Below are positions 25,883-35,683 of a DNA stretch of 64,000 nucleotides, in pieces. Positions within the stretch are counted from its first letter, which is position 1. The number at the start of each line of letters is the position of its first letter. The notes below the pieces were generated by a model. That model was not told the origin of the DNA, did not search any database, and worked only from the letters and a program-made list of their open reading frames with translations. Location: the NCBI GenBank assembly GCA_014896295.1, contig JADBKR010000008.1:248001-312000 (forward strand). The letters are read 5' to 3'. The translations under genes and the position numbers were made by a program. This DNA comes from Limnochordaceae bacterium (GTDB taxonomy: Bacteria; Bacillota; Limnochordia; Limnochordales; Geochordaceae).

Positions 25883-26416
25883 ATGCAGGGCGAGCCGCGC
25901 CGCACGGCGCGCGTCGGGCTCATCATGGGCAGCGACTCCGACTGGCCCGTGATGAAGGCGGCCTGGGACCAGCTCCACGCACTGGGGATCGAGGTGGAGC
26001 TGGCCGTGGCCTCCGCGCACCGTACTCCCGAGCGGGCCATGACCTGGGCCCGCACCGCCGCGGAGCGCGGCCTCCGGGTGATCATCGCGGCGGCTGGCGG
26101 CGCCGCCCATCTTCCCGGCGTCATGGCAGCCTGGACGACCCTTCCGGTCATCGGCGTGCCCATCGCCGCCTCCCTCGAGGGGCTCGACGCCCTGCTGAGC
26201 ATCGCCCAGATGCCGCCCGGCGTGCCCGTCGCCGCGGTGGGCATCAACGGCGCCCGCAACGCCGCCCTGCTCGCCGCCGAGATCCTGGCCCTCTCCGACC
26301 CGGAGTTGACCGGCCGCCTGCACGAGCTGCGCCGCCGCCAGGCCGACCAGGTAGCCGAGCGGGAACAGCGCTTGCTCCAGACCGTCGAGCACTCTCCGGA
26401 GGGGGAACGTCCATGA
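25883..26416 (+). CDS. purE: N5-carboxyaminoimidazole ribonucleotide mutase
   Basis: Moves the carboxyl of N5-CAIR to give [46 protein letters not shown] holds the signature GSDSDW and [33 protein letters not shown] and [32 protein letters not shown] complete the fold. It has 177 residues and starts at ATG 25883 behind GGGGGAGAG. It opens the purine operon. The partner purK, normally required by this class of PurE, is not in the operon. It overlaps purB as ATGA. Confidence 0.96.
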   Translation: MQGEPRRTARVGLIMGSDSDWPVMKAAWDQLHALGIEVELAVASAHRTPERAMTWARTAAERGLRVIIAAAGGAAHLPGVMAAWTTLPVIGVPIAASLEGLDALLSIAQMPPGVPVAAVGINGARNAALLAAEILALSDPELTGRLHELRRRQADQVAEREQRLLQTVEHSPEGERP

Positions 26417-27819
26417 TCGCCCGCTACACCCGGCCGGCCATGGCCGCCTTGTGGTCCCAGGAGAACCAGTACCGCCGGTGGCTCGAGGTCGAGCTCCTGG
26501 CCGCCGAAGCCTGGGCCGAACTGGGCCGCGTCCCCCGCGACGCCGCCCGCCGTCTGCGGGAGCGAGCCACGTTCCGCGTCGAGCGCATCCGAGAGCTCGA
26601 GCAGGTCAACGACCACGAACTCATCGCGTTCTTGTCGGCGGTCTCCGAGACGGTGGGCGACGACGCCCGCTACCTGCACCTGGGGCTCACGTCGTCCGAC
26701 GTGATGGACACCGCCCTGGCCTCGCTCGCCGCCGAAGCGATGGGGCACGTCATCGCCGGCGTCGAGGAGCTCCGCCAGGCCCTGGCCTCGGAGGCGATCC
26801 GTTACCGTCGCACCCCCATGATCGGCCGCACCCACGGGGTGCACGCCGAGCCGATCACCTTCGGCCTCAAGCTGGCCCGCTGGTGGGACCAGCTCGGGCG
26901 CGACCTGGAACGCCTGCTCCGAGCTCGTGACGCGATCGCTGTCGGCAAGCTGTCCGGCGCGGTCGGCACCTTCGCCCACGTCGACCCCTTCGTCGAGGCG
27001 TACGTTTGCCAGCGGCTCGGGCTGCGCCCCGCCCCCATCTCGAGCCAGGTCGTCTCCCGGGACCGCCACGCGGAGGCGGCCGCCGCCCTGGCCATCCTCG
27101 GGGCGAGCCTGGAGGAGTTTGCCACCGAGATCCGGCTGATGCAGCAGACCGAGGTCGGGGAGCTCGAAGAGCCGTTCCCTCCGGGCCAGAGGGGCTCGTC
27201 GGCGATGCCCCACAAGCGCAACCCCATGCGCAGCGAGCGCATCGCGGGCCTCGCCCGGGTGCTGCGGGGCTACGCCCTGGTCGCCATGGAAAACGTGGCG
27301 CTGTGGCACGAGCGGGACATCTCGCACAGCTCTACCGAGCGGATCTGGGTCGTGGACGCCACCACCCTCGCCGACTACGTGGTGGCGCTGTTGACCCGCG
27401 TCGTGAGGGGGTGGCGGGTGTACGAGGCCCGCATGAAGGCCAACCTCGAGGCCACCGGGGGGCTCGTCTTCTCCGAACGGGTGCTGCTGGCGCTGGTCGA
27501 CGCCGGCATGAGCCGGGAGGAGGCGTACCGCCGGGTGCAGGCTCACGCCATGGCCGCCCGGGACGAGGCCGCAGCGGGCGTGCTGGGCGCCACCTCCTTC
27601 AAGGCACGCGTGCTTTCCGACCCGGATCTGGCCGCGGTCGCCGGCCGGGAGCGGCTGGAGCGGGCCTTCGAACTGGAGCCTTTCCTCAGCAAGGTCGACG
27701 CCATCTTCGAGCGGCTCGAAATCGAGCGCCTCACGCAAGAGAACCCCGCACGAGCCCGGCAGAGCCAGGGGGCCGTGCAGGGCATCCAGGACGCCGGGAG
27801 CGGCGCGCCCGGGCGGTGA
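26413..27819 (+). CDS. purB: Adenylosuccinate lyase
   Basis: Splits SAICAR and adenylosuccinate, releasing fumarate. Of the fumarase/aspartase superfamily, with HLGLTSSDVMDTA near residue 92, GRTHGVHAEPITFG near 137 (catalytic His) and the signature loop GSSAMPHKRNPMRSE near 260, which supplies the catalytic Ser. Length is 468 residues with the usual N-terminal [27 protein letters not shown]. Translationally coupled to purE. Confidence 0.96.
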   Translation: MIARYTRPAMAALWSQENQYRRWLEVELLAAEAWAELGRVPRDAARRLRERATFRVERIRELEQVNDHELIAFLSAVSETVGDDARYLHLGLTSSDVMDTALASLAAEAMGHVIAGVEELRQALASEAIRYRRTPMIGRTHGVHAEPITFGLKLARWWDQLGRDLERLLRARDAIAVGKLSGAVGTFAHVDPFVEAYVCQRLGLRPAPISSQVVSRDRHAEAAAALAILGASLEEFATEIRLMQQTEVGELEEPFPPGQRGSSAMPHKRNPMRSERIAGLARVLRGYALVAMENVALWHERDISHSSTERIWVVDATTLADYVVALLTRVVRGWRVYEARMKANLEATGGLVFSERVLLALVDAGMSREEAYRRVQAHAMAARDEAAAGVLGATSFKARVLSDPDLAAVAGRERLERAFELEPFLSKVDAIFERLEIERLTQENPARARQSQGAVQGIQDAGSGAPGR

Positions 27820-27947
27820 CGGCGCCGGACGGGGGGATGAGGCCGTGAGCATCTCATCGTTGGGGCAGGGACACGGGTCGGGCCAGGGGCACCCCTCTGG
27901 CCCGGGCCACGGCGGGACAGGCATGAGGAGCGCCCACCGCCGGGTGG

Positions 27948-28733
27948 ATGATCCCGCCGGGGCCGGCGGTGCGGGGAGAGCGGCTGCACCGCGGCAAGGT
28001 GAAGGGGGTCTACGCGGTCGCCGGGTACCCCGCGCTGCGCCTGATCGACTTCACCGACGAGGCGACCGCTTTCGACGGCACCAAGCGGGCGGTCATCGCC
28101 GGCAAGGGAGAGGCCAACGCCCGCATCTCGGCGGCATTCTTCCAGGCCCTCGAACGCTCCGGTGTCCCCACCCACTTCGTACGCCTCGAGTCGCCGGCGG
28201 TCATGCTGGTGCGGGCCGTCGAGATCATCCCGCTCGAGGTGGTGGTACGAAACCGCGTGGCGGGCAGCCTCGCCAAACGCCTCGGCCTCGCCGAGGGCAC
28301 GCCGCTTCGCCGCCCCGTGTGGGAGCTCTTTTACAAGAGCGACCCGCTGCACGACCCGTGGGTCAACGCTCACCACGCCGAGGCCCTGGGATGGGCCAGC
28401 GCCGACGAACTGGCCGAGATGGAGCGGCTCGCCTTCGCCGCCAACCAGGCCATGCGGGACCTGGCCCTCCGGGCGGGCCTGGAACTCATCGACTTCAAGC
28501 TGGAGATGGGCCGGCCACTGGGGCCTCAGGGCGAACGCACCGGCGAAGGGCTGCTCGTCGCCGACGAGATCTCGCCGGACACGTGCCGGTTTTGGGACGT
28601 CGAGACCGGCGAGCGCAAGGACAAGGATCGCTTCCGCCGGGACCTGGGGCAGGTGGAGGAGACCTACGCCGAGGTGCTCCGGCGCATAGAGGAGGCCTTC
28701 CGGTGGCTCGATATACCGTCTTCGTCCACGTGA
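27948..28733 (+). CDS. purC: SAICAR synthetase
   Basis: Couples CAIR with aspartate using ATP. HRGKVKGVYAV at residue 14 is the nucleotide-binding start, then FTDEATAFDGTKRAVIAGKG, IIPLEVVVRNRVAGSLAKRLG near 95 and LIDFKLEMG near 180, with DEISPDTCRFWDVETGERKDKDRFRRDLG near 205. It has 261 residues. The 128 bp between purB and purC hold only Gly/Pro-rich low-complexity sequence and are probably untranslated. purS begins inside the purC end. Confidence 0.95.
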   Translation: MIPPGPAVRGERLHRGKVKGVYAVAGYPALRLIDFTDEATAFDGTKRAVIAGKGEANARISAAFFQALERSGVPTHFVRLESPAVMLVRAVEIIPLEVVVRNRVAGSLAKRLGLAEGTPLRRPVWELFYKSDPLHDPWVNAHHAEALGWASADELAEMERLAFAANQAMRDLALRAGLELIDFKLEMGRPLGPQGERTGEGLLVADEISPDTCRFWDVETGERKDKDRFRRDLGQVEETYAEVLRRIEEAFRWLDIPSSST

Positions 28734-28987
28734 TGCCGCGCCGGGGCGTGCTGGACCCGCCCGGGGAGGCCGCCAGGGCGGCTCTCTCCGCCCTCGGCTT
28801 CGAGGAGGTGCGGGAGGTGCGCATCGGGCGGCGCATCGCGGTCGAGGTGGAGGCCGCCGACCCGTCGGAAGCCGAGGCCCGGGTGCGCCAGATGGCCGAG
28901 CGGCTCCTGGCCAACCCGGTCATCGAAGAGTTCGAGCTGGCGGCGGGCGAGAGCCCGGAGAGAGCCAACGGGAGCGCCCGGCGATGA
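28703..28987 (+). CDS. purS: FGAM synthase subunit PurS
   Basis: Small structural subunit of the three-part phosphoribosylformylglycinamidine synthase (PurS/PurQ/PurL). The 94 residues begin at GTG 28703 behind AGGAGG with ARYTVFVHVMPRRGVLDPPGEAARAALSALGFEEVREVRIGRRIAVEVEA, matching the family. It overlaps purC by 31 bp and purQ by ATGA. Confidence 0.93.
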   Translation: MARYTVFVHVMPRRGVLDPPGEAARAALSALGFEEVREVRIGRRIAVEVEAADPSEAEARVRQMAERLLANPVIEEFELAAGESPERANGSARR

Positions 28988-29766
28988 GCGCCGCCGTCGT
29001 GGGCGTGGTGACGTTCCCCGGGACCAACTGCGACCGCGACGTCGTCCACGCCATCAACCGGGCCGCCGGGGAGCGGGCGGGCTTGCGGGCGGTGCCGGTC
29101 TGGTACGAGGAGACGGACTTGAGCGGCATCGACGCCGTCGTACTGCCGGGGGGCTTTTCGTACGGGGATTACCTGCGCTCCGGCGCCATCGCCGCCCTGG
29201 CGCCGGTGATGCGGGCGGTGGCCGGGCGAGCCCGGCAGGGGATGCCGGTGCTCGGGATCTGCAACGGCTTCCAGATCCTGCTGGAGGCCGGGCTGCTGCC
29301 GGGGGCCATGCGGCGCAACCGCACCCTCTCTTTCATCTGCCGGGCGGTGCCCGTGCGGGTCGAGTCGGTGGAAACGCCCTTTACCCGGGCGTACCGTAAA
29401 GGCCAGGTGCTGTGGCTGCCCATCGCCCACTACGAGGGTAACTACTTCGCCTGGCCGGAGGAGCTCGGGGCCATCGAGGCAGGCGACGAGGCGGCGCCCG
29501 GCCGGGTGGTGCTCCGCTACTCGGGGCCCGACGGACAGGACGCTCGGATCTTCTCGGAATACAACCCCAATGGGGCGGCGGGGGCCATTGCGGCGCTCGC
29601 CAACCCGGCGGGCAACGTGGTCGGGATGATGCCCCACCCGGAGCGGGCATCGGAGGAGTGGCTCGGGAGCACCGACGGGCTCGGGGTGTGGCTGTCGCTG
29701 GGTCGGTGGCTCGCGGAGCGCCGGGCTGCGGCCGGCGTCCCTGCCGGGAGAGGAGGCGCGCCGTGA
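28984..29766 (+). CDS. purQ: FGAM synthase subunit PurQ (glutaminase)
   Basis: Class I glutamine amidotransferase supplying ammonia to Pur[21 protein letters not shown] at the N-terminus, [19 protein letters not shown] near 58, catalytic Cys in [19 protein letters not shown] near 92, and His-x-Glu in [19 protein letters not shown] near 230. It has 260 residues and sits between purS and purL with overlapping stops and starts. Confidence 0.96.
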   Translation: MSAAVVGVVTFPGTNCDRDVVHAINRAAGERAGLRAVPVWYEETDLSGIDAVVLPGGFSYGDYLRSGAIAALAPVMRAVAGRARQGMPVLGICNGFQILLEAGLLPGAMRRNRTLSFICRAVPVRVESVETPFTRAYRKGQVLWLPIAHYEGNYFAWPEELGAIEAGDEAAPGRVVLRYSGPDGQDARIFSEYNPNGAAGAIAALANPAGNVVGMMPHPERASEEWLGSTDGLGVWLSLGRWLAERRAAAGVPAGRGGAP

Positions 29767-32125
29767 GCGTCGAGACCGTCGTCCCGGTGGACTGGCCTTC
29801 CGACCCGCCCGCCCCGGCCATCGAGGCGGAGAGCCGGTGGAGGGCGCTCGGGCTGACCGACGGCGAGTGGCGTCTCATCCGGGAGACCCTCGGCCGCGCC
29901 CCCACGTGGACCGAGCTCGGCATGTTTTCGGTGGCGTGGTCGGAGCACTGCGCTTACAAGCACTCTCGAAGGGCTCTCGCCCGGCTGCCTGCGGAGGGCG
30001 AGCGGTTGCTGATGGGACCCGGCGAGAGCGCCGGCGTGCTCGACATCGGCGGCGGCTGGGCGCTGGCGGTACGCCTCGAGTCCCACAACCATCCCTCTTA
30101 CGTGGAGCCGTACCAGGGAGCTGCCACGGGGGTGGGCGGCATCGTGCGGGACGTGCTGGCGGCGGGGGCGCGGCCCGTGGCCCTGCTCGACTCGCTGCGC
30201 TTCGGGCTGCCCGGCAAGCCTCGCAACCGCTACCTCTTCCGGGAGGTGGTGGCCGGCATCGCCGGGTACGGCAACGCCATCGGCGTGCCGACCGTGGGCG
30301 GCGAGGTGGCCTTCCACGAAAGCTACGACACCAACCCGCTGGTCAACGTGATGTGCGTGGGGCTGGTGCGGGCCGACCGGATCGCCCGGGCGCGGGCCGA
30401 TGGCCCCGGCAACCGGGTCTACCTCGTCGGTGCCCGCACCGGGCGCGACGGCATCCACGGCGCGGGGCTGCTGGCATCGCGGACGTTCCGGGCCGGCGAA
30501 GGGGGCGAGCAGCGGCCCCGGGTCCAGGTGGGCGACCCGTTCACCGAGAAGCTCCTCATCGAGGCGTGCCTGGAGGCGCTGGAGACGGGCGCCGTCGTGG
30601 GCATCCAGGACCTCGGCGCCGCCGGCATCACGGCTGCCTCGTCGGAGCTCGCGGCTCGGGCGGGCACGGGCATCGATCTGGACCTCGACCGGGTGCCCCG
30701 GCGGGAAGAGGGCATGACCCCGTTCGAGCTCATGTTGTCGGAGTCTCAGGAACGCATGATGCTGGTCGTCCAGGCCGGGCGGGAAGCCGAGGTCGAACGG
30801 ATCTTCCGGCGCTACCGGCTGGAGGCGGCCCCGATCGGGGTGGTCGACGCCTCGGGCCGGCTGCGGGTGCGCTGCGAAGGCCGGCTCGTCGCCGACCTGC
30901 CGGCCCGCTTCCTCGCCGACGGAGCACCTCGCTACGACGTGCCGCAGCCTGTGCGCCCGCCGGGAACGCCAACGCCCTCCTCCGCTTCCCTGCCTCCCGG
31001 CGATGCGCCGTCGACCCAACCGCCGTCGACCAGACCGCCGGTGGCAACCGCCGCCGGCACGGCAGGACGCGTGCTCGGCCGGCGCCTGCGAGAGGCGGCG
31101 GCGTCGGTCGCCGGGGGCGCCCGGGCATGGATTTACGAGCAGTTCGACCACATGGTGGGGCTCAGGACGGTGCTGCCGCCGGGCCATGACGCCGCGGTGC
31201 TACGGGTGCTGCCCGACGAGGCGGTGCCCGGAGGGCCGCCGGCCGGGCCCGCCGGGATGGTCGCGCTGAGCCTGGACGGGGCGGAGTGGCTCGCCGGGTG
31301 GAGCCCGTATGCAGCCGGGTGCGAGGCGGTGCTGGAGGGGGCCCGCAACGTGGCGGCGGTGGGCGCCCGGCCCGCCGGCATCACCAACGGCCTCAACCTG
31401 GGCAGCCCGGAGCGCCCCGAGGTCATGCAGGCGCTGGCCGACGTCGTGCAGGGCATGGCCGACGCCTGCAGGGCGCTCGGCATCCCCGTCACGGGCGGCA
31501 ACGTGTCGCTTTACAACGAGACGCAGGATCCCGCCGGCACGGCGGGGGCCCGGGCCATCCTCCCCACTCCCATCGTCGGGATGGTGGGGCTGGTCGAGGC
31601 CCCCCGGCCCGTGCCTTCCTTCTTCCAACGCCCGGGGGACGTGGTGGTGCTCGTCGGACGCCCGGCCTTCCTCGAGGCCCCCGAACAGTGGAGCGTCGAC
31701 TTCGACCTGGAGCGGCGGGCCATCGAGCTGGTGGTGCGAGCGGCCCGGCAAGGGCTCATGCGGTCGTGCCACGACCTGGGGCAGGGCGGATCGCCGAGGC
31801 GCTGGCCGAGGCGGCCCTGGGCGGGAAGCCCGGAGCCGACGGGTGCGAGGTGACGCTGCCCTTGCTTGCGCCCTCCCTCGAAGCGCTCCTCTTCGGCAGG
31901 GGCGGCCCGGCCTGGGTGGCGAGCGTCGCGCCCGGCGACGTGCAGCCCCTGCTGGCCCTGGCCGAGGAGCTCGGGCCTCCTCGCGTCCCCGTCCGCGTCC
32001 TCGGAACGGTGGTGCCGCAGCGCCTTCGCCTGGCGGTCGAGGGAGCCGGTACCGTGCTGGACGAACCGGTCGAGCCCCTTCGCCGCGCGTGGAGACAGGC
32101 CCTGGAGGAGGCAGCCCGTCCATGA
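29763..32125 (+). CDS. purL: FGAM synthase subunit PurL, frameshifted near the end
   Basis: ATP-dependent amidation of FGAR to [17 protein letters not shown] near residue 58, [26 protein letters not shown] near 105, [22 protein letters not shown] near 180, [17 protein letters not shown] near 280 and NVSLYNETQ near 580 identify the short (Gram-positive type) PurL. A Pro/Ser/Thr-rich linker at about residues 400-435 separates the halves. At about 31788 the frame shifts: GGGCAGGGCGGATCGCC lacks one base before [12 protein letters not shown]. The repaired product has 787 residues and ends at 32125, overlapping purF. Confidence 0.94.
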
Positions 32126-33727
32126 GGGTTACGGCGGCGGCTCCAGAGCGTAAGGCGATGGCGGCATCTTCGCACCAGGCGGGTGCATACCGCGAGGCCC
32201 ACGACGAGTGCGGCGTGGTGGGGGTTTACGGGCACCCCGAGGCGGCCTCCGTGGTGCGCTGGGCGCTTCTCGCCCTGCAGCACCGCGGCCAGGAGAGTGC
32301 CGGGATCGCCTCCCTCGACCGCCACGGCCGCGTAGGCATCCACCGGGGCATGGGGCTCGTGGCCGACGTGATCCAGCCCGAGCACCTGGCCCGGCTCGCA
32401 GGGCACGCGGCCATCGGCCACGTGCGCTACTCGACCACCGGTGCGTCGCGCCTCGAAAACGCGCAGCCCATCCTCACCCGCTTTCGCGGGCGGTTCCTGG
32501 CGGTGGCCCACAACGGCAACTTCGTCAACGCGGTGGCGCTGCGCGGCCGCCTCGAGGAAGAGGGCTCCATCTTCCAGACCACCACCGACACCGAGGTCGT
32601 CGCCCACCTGGTGGCCCGCCACGGCGGCACCACCCGGCAGGCGCTCCCCTGGGTGTTGCGGCAGATCGCCGGAGCGTGGGCCCTGGTCTTCCTCGACCCC
32701 GACGGCGTCATCGCCGCCCGGGATCCCCTGGGCATCCGCCCGTTGAGCCTGGGCCTCGTCCCGTACTCCGACGAGCAGGCGCCCGCCTGGATCGTGGCTT
32801 CGGAGACGTGCGCGCTCGATTCGGTCGGGGCCACGGTCGTGCGGGAGGTCGAGCCGGGGGAGGTCGTGCACCTGGGGCCGGACGGCGTGCGCACCGTAGC
32901 CCGCATGGAGCTGCCGCCCGGCGCCCGGGGCACTCAGGCCGGCGGGGGGCTGTGCGCGTTCGAGGCCATCTATCTGGCCCGCCCCGACTCGGTGCTGTTC
33001 GACCAGAGCGTGCACGGGCTTCGCAAGGAGATGGGGCGGGCGCTCGCCCTGCGCCACCCGGCCGAGGCCGACCTGGTCACGGGCGTGCCCGACTCGAGCC
33101 TCTCGGCGGCGATGGGGTACGCCGGAGCAGCTGGGGCTCCCCTTCGAGATGGGGCTGATCCGCAACCGCTACATCGGCAGGACGTTCATCCAGCCCGGGC
33201 AGAGCGAACGGCGCCTGGCGGTGCACGCCAAGCTCAACGCGGTTCGCAAGGTGGTGGAAGGGCGGCGGGTGGTGCTGGTCGACGACTCCATCGTGCGCGG
33301 CACGACGGCCCGCCGTATCGTGGAACTGCTGCGCCGGGCGGGAGCGGCTCAGGTCCACGTGCGCATCGCCTCGCCGCCGTACCGGTTCCCGTGCCATTAC
33401 GGGGTCGACACCGCGCACAGGGGCGAACTCATCGCGGCAGAGCGCGACGTAGAGGCCGTCCGGGCGGCCATCGGGGCCGATAGCCTGGCGTTCTTGCCGC
33501 TGGAGACGATGCTCGAGGTCCTGAAAGGGCCGGCGTGCGTGGCCTGCTTCACGGGTGTCTACCCCGTGCCGGTGGAGGATCCGGCCGACAAGCTGGCGCT
33601 GGAGGCGCCGCTGGAGCGGGTGGAAGCGGGCGAGGAGACGGGCCTCGGGAAGGCAGGCTCCGCAACGGCCTGCGGAAAGGAGAGTGCCCGTGGGGCCGGA
33701 GGACGGGGCCATGGAGCGGCCTGCTGA
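32122..33727 (+). CDS. purF: Amidophosphoribosyltransferase, frameshifted
   Basis: Commits PRPP to purines by making phosphoribosylamine. A short propeptide precedes the Ntn-hydrolase Cys of DECGVVGVYG (near residue 31). HRGQESAGIAS, GHVRYSTTGASRLENAQP, AHNGNFVNA and GVPDSSLSAAMGYA follow. The PRPP loop VVLVDDSIVRGTTARR is in another frame. At 33124-33125 the reading GCCGGAGCAG for GCCGAGCAG adds one G; removal restores [26 protein letters not shown]. The repaired product has 534 residues. ATG 32122 overlaps the purL stop; ATG 32158 is possible. Confidence 0.94.
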
Positions 33728-34946
33728 GGGCGCTCCACACGAGGCGGCCGGGGGGCGCGAAGCGCCGGGCTACCGCGCCGCCGGTGTCGACCTCGAAGGG
33801 AAGCGGGCGCTCGTGCAGCGGCTCGCCCGGATCGCCCGAACCACACCGCAGGCCGGAGTGCTGCAGGGCATCGGCGGGTTTGCGGGGGCGCTGGCGCTGG
33901 GAGATGCGGCCGGCGCTTTCGAGGACCCGGTGCTGGTCGCCGGCGCCGACGGGGTGGGCACCAAGCTGGAGCTTCTGGTGAGGCTGGGCCGCCACCGGGT
34001 GGCCGGGGTCGACTGCGTGGCGATGTGCGTCAACGACGTGGTGGCGGCGGGCGGGCGTCCCCTCTTCTTTCTCGACTACCTCGCCATGGGCCGGCTCGAC
34101 CCGGAGGTGGCCTCGGAGGTCGTGGAGGGCGTCGCCGAAGGGTGCCGGGAAGCGGGGTGCACGTTGCTCGGCGGCGAGACGGCGGAGATGCCCGGGTTTT
34201 ACGGGCCGGGCATGTACGAGCTCGCCGGCTTTTGCGTGGGGGTGGCGGATCGGGCGGCCATCGAGCGGGGCATGATGGCCCGGCCCGGCGACGTGCTGGT
34301 GGGGCTGGGCTCGTCGGGCCTGCACTCCAACGGCTTCTCGCTCGTGCGCCGGATCCTGGAGCAAGCCGGGGCCGATCTGGGGGCGCCGGCGCCGTTCGGG
34401 CAGGGGCCGGGCGCGCCCCCGGGCACCAGCACGCTCCGGGAGCATGGCTCTCTCGGAGAGCGGAGCGTCCCACCCTCACCCGGCATCCCGCTGGGAGAGG
34501 CGTTGACCCAGCCCACCCGGATCTACGCCCGGGCAGCGCTCGCCATGGGGGCCGCCGTCGAGGTGCACGCGCTCGCCCACATCACGGGCGGGGGCCTGCC
34601 CGACAACCTGGCCCGGGTGTTGCCGGCCGGGACACGGGCGGTCGTGGAACGGGGGTCATGGCCGGAACCGGAGGTCTTCGGGTGGCTGGAAGAGACGGGG
34701 CGGCTCTCGGAGGCGGAGATGTTCCGGGTCTTCAACATGGGGCTCGGCATGGTGGCCGCGGTGGCGCCGGCCGACGCAGAGGCCGCCGTGGCGCTGGCGA
34801 CGGCGGCCGGGTATGCCGCCTGGGTCGTCGGGAGAGTCGAGGGGCCGGGGCTCGACCCGGCCACGACGCCGGCCAGGGGCATCCGGTTCACGGCCTCGGC
34901 CAAGCAGGCCCAAACCGGCGGGTGGGTCGAGATTGTCGACCGGTGA
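33690..34946 (+). CDS. purM: Phosphoribosylformylglycinamidine cyclo-ligase (AIR synthetase)
   Basis: Closes the imidazole ring. DGVGTKLELLVRLGRHRVAGVDCVAMCVNDVVAAGGRPLFFLDYLA (near residue 85) and GGETAEMPGFYGPGMYELAGFCVG near 165 are diagnostic, and ALAHITGGGLPDNLARVLP is near 290. Start GTG 33690 is chosen for its AAGGAGAG site 6 bases upstream; it overlaps the purF end by 38 bp. A Pro/Ser/Gly-rich insert of about 30 residues near residue 230-265 makes it longer (418) than the usual ~345. Confidence 0.94.
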   Translation: MGPEDGAMERPAEGAPHEAAGGREAPGYRAAGVDLEGKRALVQRLARIARTTPQAGVLQGIGGFAGALALGDAAGAFEDPVLVAGADGVGTKLELLVRLGRHRVAGVDCVAMCVNDVVAAGGRPLFFLDYLAMGRLDPEVASEVVEGVAEGCREAGCTLLGGETAEMPGFYGPGMYELAGFCVGVADRAAIERGMMARPGDVLVGLGSSGLHSNGFSLVRRILEQAGADLGAPAPFGQGPGAPPGTSTLREHGSLGERSVPPSPGIPLGEALTQPTRIYARAALAMGAAVEVHALAHITGGGLPDNLARVLPAGTRAVVERGSWPEPEVFGWLEETGRLSEAEMFRVFNMGLGMVAAVAPADAEAAVALATAAGYAAWVVGRVEGPGLDPATTPARGIRFTASAKQAQTGGWVEIVDR

Positions 34947-34956
34947 CGGGCCTGAC

Positions 34957-35658
34957 GTGACCGAGCACGTACCGGCACGGCCGGAGCCGCTGCAGCCGGT
35001 GGCGCTGGGGCGCAGGGCCACCGGGGCATCGCCGTTGCGGCTGGGCGTGCTCGCCTCCGGCCGGGGCACCAACCTGCAGGCCATCCTGGACGCGTGCGTC
35101 AACCGGGAGGTGCCGGCGCGGGTCGTCCTGGTCATCTCGGACAAGCCGCAGGCGCAGGCGCTCGAGCGGGCCCGGGCGGCAGGGGTGCTCGCCGAGTACC
35201 ACGACCCGCGGATCCACCCCGGCCGGGCCTCGTACGACCGCCACCTGGCCGACCGCCTCGAGGAGGCGGGCGTCGAGCTGGTCTGCCTGGCCGGCTTCAT
35301 GCGCATCCTGGGGAGTGCCTTCGTGGAGCGCTTCCGGCACCGCATCCTCAACATCCACCCGTCGCTGTTGCCGGCGTTCCCGGGCAAGGATGCCCAGCGC
35401 CAGGCGCTCGAGCACGGGGTGAAGGTGAGCGGCTGCACCGTGCACCTGGTGGACGAGGGGGTCGACACGGGCCCCATCGTACTGCAGGCGGCCGTGCCGG
35501 TGCTCGAAGGCGACACCGAGGAGAGCCTCGCCGAGCGTATCTTGCAGCACGAACACCGGCTCTACGTCGAAGCCATCCGGCTCTATGCCGCCGGGCGGCT
35601 GCAGCTCGAGGGGCGGCGGGTGCGCATCGTGCCCGGCGGCGCGGGTCAGGGCACTTAG
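34957..35658 (+). CDS. purN: Phosphoribosylglycinamide formyltransferase
   Basis: Formyl-THF-dependent third step of purine synthesis. LGVLASGRGTNLQAILDACVNREVPARVVLVISDKPQAQALERAR, VELVCLAGFMRILGSAFVERFRHRILNIHPSLLPAFPGKDAQRQALEHGVKVSGCTVHLVDEGVDTGPIVLQAAVPV contains the catalytic Asn-His-Asp set (NIHPSLLP, DTGPI). The first ~28 residues before LRLGVLAS are extra; GTG 34957 is used, and a later start is possible. 233 residues. Confidence 0.94.
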   Translation: MTEHVPARPEPLQPVALGRRATGASPLRLGVLASGRGTNLQAILDACVNREVPARVVLVISDKPQAQALERARAAGVLAEYHDPRIHPGRASYDRHLADRLEEAGVELVCLAGFMRILGSAFVERFRHRILNIHPSLLPAFPGKDAQRQALEHGVKVSGCTVHLVDEGVDTGPIVLQAAVPVLEGDTEESLAERILQHEHRLYVEAIRLYAAGRLQLEGRRVRIVPGGAGQGT

Positions 35659-35683
35659 GGGACGCAGGTCACGGAGCCCGGCG

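Noticed and set aside
27841-27947. Gly/Pro/His-rich open frame between purB and purC as a separate small gene
   Set aside because: Low complexity, no family, and it runs out of frame into purC; more likely untranslated spacer.
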